This document shows, piece after piece, positions 38,623-41,961 of a stretch of 41,961 bases of DNA. The stretch is from positions 1 to 41,961 of the IMG/VR virus record IMGVR_UViG_3300032456_000006; one strand, written 5' to 3'. Position numbers and translations under genes: made by a program. Source of the DNA: a virus. The notes below the pieces were generated by a model. The model did no database searches, was not told the DNA's origin, and saw nothing but the letters and a program-made list of their open reading frames with translations. The stretch's first letter is position 1. Each line of letters opens with the position of its first letter.

Positions 38623-41600
38623 ATGCCCGATCCCACACAGCCCGAAGACAAAGAGGTTGCTTACATTGCTGCCAAGCTAGCAGAGATGGAGCAGACTCCT
38701 GATGCACCAGCCCCTGTTGCTGCTGCTGCGCCTGAAGCTCCCTCGCTGTCCTTCGGGGATCGTGTCAGGGACACTGTTGACTCAGTGAACTCGGGCATTG
38801 GTTCAGCCTTCCATGAAGGAGCCAAAGGGCTCTCCCGCATCGCGGGGGCTGCTATGCGTCCCGGTGAGTGGGCATCGAATGCTCTCATGGGTACGGACTA
38901 CCATCTGTCTAGTGAAGCGGTTGAAGCTGTTGAAAACTTCTCCGACGAAACGGCTGCTGCTGATGGATCAAACTATGATCCGAAGACTGTGGTTGGCGGG
39001 CTCTCTCAAGGGATCTCCCAGTTCCTCACGGGCTTCGGTGCTGTCGGGCAAACCCTGAAGGCCACCAAGCTCCTCAAGGGCACTACGGCCCTCGGGGAAG
39101 CTATGGTCGTAGGTGCGGGTGCTGATGCCCTCGCCTTTGACCCCCAGGCCGACCGCCTGTCAAATCTGATTGAGGACTTCGCAGAGACTCATCCAAGTCT
39201 GAGTAACCCCATCACCCGCTTCCTGGCTGCTGATGAGAATGACACTGATGCCGTGGGCTCCCTCAAGAGCGCCATGGAAGGCATCGTTGCTGGTGCGTTG
39301 GTTGAGAAGACTCTGCGTGCTCTCGGAGCTACCCGGAGGTACCTCAAGGACCGTAAAGAAGGTAAGGTGAGCAAGGAGGTTGCTGAGAAGAACCTCAGTG
39401 CTGCCTATGATCAACTCGACGCTGAAGTGAAGGTGGATGTGCCTGTTGAGGTGCCCCCTGTTGCCAAGGTGGAACCAGAGGCCCCTAAGCCCGGTGATGT
39501 CCCTCCAACAACCCGGCGCATTGGTGACAAAGAATACATTCAATTAGACAATGATGCTGTTATCCCTGTGGGGACCAAGCCCTCCATAAAGGGGGCCATT
39601 GAAGCTGCATCCCAGATTGCTCTCTGGAAGAAGCAGGGGGTTCCTGAAGAACTCTTAGCATCAAAGACCATCTTCAACTGGAACCTCAAGGGTATCGGGG
39701 AAGATGCCTCGTCCTTCTGGGAAGCCCACGGAGATGCTATTCGTGGTGCCTCTGCGGAGCGGATCAATGACTATGCTGCCCACGTAAAGAGCACGCCAGC
39801 CCTTGATGACTTCCGAGGGGCTCTGAACTCTGGGGATCAATCAAAAGTCTTAGATGAACTAAACAACCTTGGGGTAGACCTGAGTGTTGATGACCTCAAA
39901 TTGGCCCCAGAGGTTCCTAAAGCCCCCAAGCCCGGTGATGTCCCTGACGTTCAGCCGAAGGCCCCGGATACTGCCACGCTCATCACTGATGACCACGTGA
40001 ACTACAAGACGGCCAACACTAAGGCCAATGCCCCCCTGATGACCCCTGAGGCCCAAGCAGCCTTCGTAAAGAACATCCAAGATAACCCTAATTGGGTTGA
40101 TGATGGTCTGAAGACTGAAGGCCCCTCCGGCTTCAACCTCTCTAAGTTTGATATCCCCGAGGAAGCCAAGCGTGCCCTCGAAGAGGTAGGGAAGTTCGTC
40201 CGTGAGACCGTTCCCAAGACGCGAAAGACCCTTGATGAAATCGCTGAAGTAGGTCGTGACCTGATCTCCCGTGGGGAGATTGAGGAGGCGATCAACAAAG
40301 GAACCGTCTTAGCAAAGGATATTGATAGTGCGATTCACGCTGGCAAGCTGATAGCGGCCAGCCTCTCCAAGCGTCAGGCAACCATTGCCCTGAAGCTCGG
40401 ACAGGTTGTCAAAGGTTCCCCAGAAGCTCTCGCCCTCCAGAAGGAGTTCGATCTCTTCGACCAACGCTTCGTCAATATTCAGGCTTCCACCCTTGGCCTC
40501 CAAGCTCAAGGTGGTCGCGCTGTGGTCCAAGGGCGTATTCGTGTGGCCGGGGATCTATCCCCAGATGAACTTGCTGCCATCGGTGCATCGAATGGTTCCC
40601 TGCGGACTGTCGTGTCTATCCTCAAAGAAGTCCCACTGTGGATGCGTTTGATGAACGCCCACAACTCAATGTGGATCAACTCTCTGTTATCGGGTGCTGT
40701 CACCCATGCCCAGAACATCACCTCGAACACTCTCAACAGCGTCATCATGGCTGCTGAACGTTCCCTTGGTGGAGCACTGGGTGGGAACAGTGCCATGGCG
40801 CGCGAAGGTGTGAACCTCGCCATCTACATGATGTCCTCAGTTGGGGACGGTATGCGTATGGCTGCTAAGGCCATGGGCCTCCCACAGATCATCAAGGCCA
40901 AGGGCCACCGTTGGGCTACTATAAAGAGCACCGGGGATGGTATCCTCGACCCTCACAACAGTAAGCTCAGCGATGGTAACACTGGTGGCCCTGCGATCTC
41001 CACGGACAACTTCAAGTCCCTTCAGGGGTCCACGACTGCTGACATCCTCGTCAATGGCTTTGGTCAACTGGCAAACCTCCCCAGTCGCTTCCTGACTGGT
41101 GAAGACGAGTTCTTCAAACAGATCAACTACCGTGGCTCTGTTCAGGCTATGGCCTACACCTCAGGGACCCGTCAGGGCCTCAAGGGTGACGAACTCGCTA
41201 AGTACATCGCACGTCGCCTGGATGAATCCATGGACGACCAAGGCGCTGTAAAGATGGACCGCAATGATGGCGTCTACCGGATCAAGGATGCTGAGTACGA
41301 TGAAGCTGTCTCGCACGCTCGCAAAGCTACCTTCACCTCTAAGGGTGCTGAAGGTGGTCTCCTGCGGAAGTTTGAGGCAGCTACTCACGCACACCCTTAT
41401 CTGAAGATGATCACACCGTTCATCAGAACTCCAGTGAACATCATAAAGGCTGTGGGTATCCGTACCCCAGTCTTGAACCTCTTGAGCGGGAAGTACCGTG
41501 AAGCCCTCACGGGTAAGAAAGGTGAACGTGCAGCAGCAGATGCCCGAGGCCAGATGGCTACCGGGAGTGCACTGATCGTTGCAGGGAGCACCTTGGCCTA

Positions 41601-41961
41601 CCAAGGGCTCATCACCGGTCGTGGTCCTGCGGACCCAGGTGAGCGGAAGACGCTCATGGACACAGGCTGGAAGCCCTACTCCTATAGGATTGGGAAGGAC
41701 TACGTGTCCTTTGAGCGTCAAGACCCATACGCTATGTTCTTCGGGATCACCGCAGACTTTGTGGATGCTGCTCAACACATGGATGACCCCACTAGGGACA
41801 ACCTTGCGTCATCTATGGTGTCTGCCGTTGCCTATAACGTCACAAGCAAGACCTACCTCAAGGGTCTCGCACAGTTCATGGATGCTATTCGGAGCCCTGA
41901 AGGCTCAGTCACTGAGTCCTTCTTCAGGAATCGTGTAACTTCCTATGTCCCCGCAGGCGTC
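38623..41961 (+). CDS. Internal core protein (gp16-like), N-terminal part
   Basis: 1113 residues to the window edge; continues at base 1, total about 1327 aa. AAGG lies 8 bases before the ATG. The N-terminus has an A/P-rich linker (APAPVAAAAPEAP), and there is no visible lytic transglycosylase motif (T7 gp16 has one at its N-terminus). KPGDVP occurs twice (near 287 and 426). The C-terminal half holds DEFFKQINYRGSVQAMAY and MITPFIRTPVNIIKAVGI, known from large phage core proteins, then SALIVAGSTLAYQGL (hydrophobic). Expected to enter the cell with DNA. Confidence 0.88.
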   Translation, partial: MPDPTQPEDKEVAYIAAKLAEMEQTPDAPAPVAAAAPEAPSLSFGDRVRDTVDSVNSGIGSAFHEGAKGLSRIAGAAMRPGEWASNALMGTDYHLSSEAVEAVENFSDETAAADGSNYDPKTVVGGLSQGISQFLTGFGAVGQTLKATKLLKGTTALGEAMVVGAGADALAFDPQADRLSNLIEDFAETHPSLSNPITRFLAADENDTDAVGSLKSAMEGIVAGALVEKTLRALGATRRYLKDRKEGKVSKEVAEKNLSAAYDQLDAEVKVDVPVEVPPVAKVEPEAPKPGDVPPTTRRIGDKEYIQLDNDAVIPVGTKPSIKGAIEAASQIALWKKQGVPEELLASKTIFNWNLKGIGEDASSFWEAHGDAIRGASAERINDYAAHVKSTPALDDFRGALNSGDQSKVLDELNNLGVDLSVDDLKLAPEVPKAPKPGDVPDVQPKAPDTATLITDDHVNYKTANTKANAPLMTPEAQAAFVKNIQDNPNWVDDGLKTEGPSGFNLSKFDIPEEAKRALEEVGKFVRETVPKTRKTLDEIAEVGRDLISRGEIEEAINKGTVLAKDIDSAIHAGKLIAASLSKRQATIALKLGQVVKGSPEALALQKEFDLFDQRFVNIQASTLGLQAQGGRAVVQGRIRVAGDLSPDELAAIGASNGSLRTVVSILKEVPLWMRLMNAHNSMWINSLLSGAVTHAQNITSNTLNSVIMAAERSLGGALGGNSAMAREGVNLAIYMMSSVGDGMRMAAKAMGLPQIIKAKGHRWATIKSTGDGILDPHNSKLSDGNTGGPAISTDNFKSLQGSTTADILVNGFGQLANLPSRFLTGEDEFFKQINYRGSVQAMAYTSGTRQGLKGDELAKYIARRLDESMDDQGAVKMDRNDGVYRIKDAEYDEAVSHARKATFTSKGAEGGLLRKFEAATHAHPYLKMITPFIRTPVNIIKAVGIRTPVLNLLSGKYREALTGKKGERAAADARGQMATGSALIVAGSTLAYQGLITGRGPADPGERKTLMDTGWKPYSYRIGKDYVSFERQDPYAMFFGITADFVDAAQHMDDPTRDNLASSMVSAVAYNVTSKTYLKGLAQFMDAIRSPEGSVTESFFRNRVTSYVPAGV
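41812..41961. repeat. End overlap of the circular assembly, right copy
   Basis: Matches 1-150 at 149 of 150 positions. A41938 replaces G127, turning Ala into Thr at about residue 1106 of the joined core protein. Confidence 0.95.

Noticed and set aside
1-41961. CRISPR array, insertion sequence, integrase or attachment site
   Set aside because: No regularly spaced repeats, no transposase or integrase motifs, and no inverted-repeat-bounded segment were seen on either strand.

Overview
The window is one essentially complete genome unit of a lytic, T7-like podovirus (Autographiviridae type). It is shown circularly permuted, cut inside the gene for the largest internal core protein. Bases 1-150 repeat as 41812-41961 with a single mismatch, so the unit is about 41.8 kb. 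All recognised genes read on the + strand. They keep T7 order: early genes with a single-subunit RNA polymerase, then DNA metabolism, capsid, tail, internal core, tailspike, holin and terminase. No integrase, repressor or DNA ligase was recognised. The host is probably an alphaproteobacterium, because three tandem promoters in front of the early genes fit the Caulobacter-type housekeeping consensus (TTGACGS, N10-14, GCTANAWC). This host call is an inference.

Layout: 1-795 and 38623-41961, internal core protein (gp16-like, joined about 1327 aa); 829-5289, tailspike, holin, small and large terminase; 5290-6640, mostly non-coding control and probable genome-end region with short repeats, one small gene and the three host-type promoters; 6641-12885, about 20 small early genes, nearly all unknown, except a DenV-like pyrimidine-dimer glycosylase; 12882-15359, RNA polymerase; 15466-25386, replication block (SSB, endonuclease I, amidase/lysozyme, primase-helicase, nucleotidyltransferase-like protein, family A DNA polymerase, HNH-like protein, 5'-3' exonuclease, dNMP-kinase-like protein) with small genes packed in ATGA/GTGA overlaps; 25632-28566, portal and scaffold; 28580-29404, a small membrane protein, an Acb2-like (DUF7681) anti-CBASS candidate and an overlapping spanin pair; 29405-30129, a 725-base structured non-coding stretch with three tRNA-like remnants; 30130-32570, major capsid protein and two head-region proteins, one with a signal peptide; 32597-32638, a strong terminator; 32668-38609, tail tubes A and B and internal proteins gp13-gp15.

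Expected programme: host RNA polymerase starts at the tandem promoters and makes the early proteins and the phage polymerase. The phage polymerase then transcribes replication and virion genes, and the hairpin after the capsid block limits read-through, as T-phi does in T7. Endonuclease I and the exonuclease degrade host DNA and process phage DNA. The terminases package concatemers. Amidase, holin candidates and spanins lyse the cell.

The least expected parts are the structured region before the capsid gene, with internally deleted tRNA-like hairpins ending in ACCA and a capsid start codon without a Shine-Dalgarno sequence; the Acb2-like gene beside the lysis genes; and the signal-peptide protein inside the head module.
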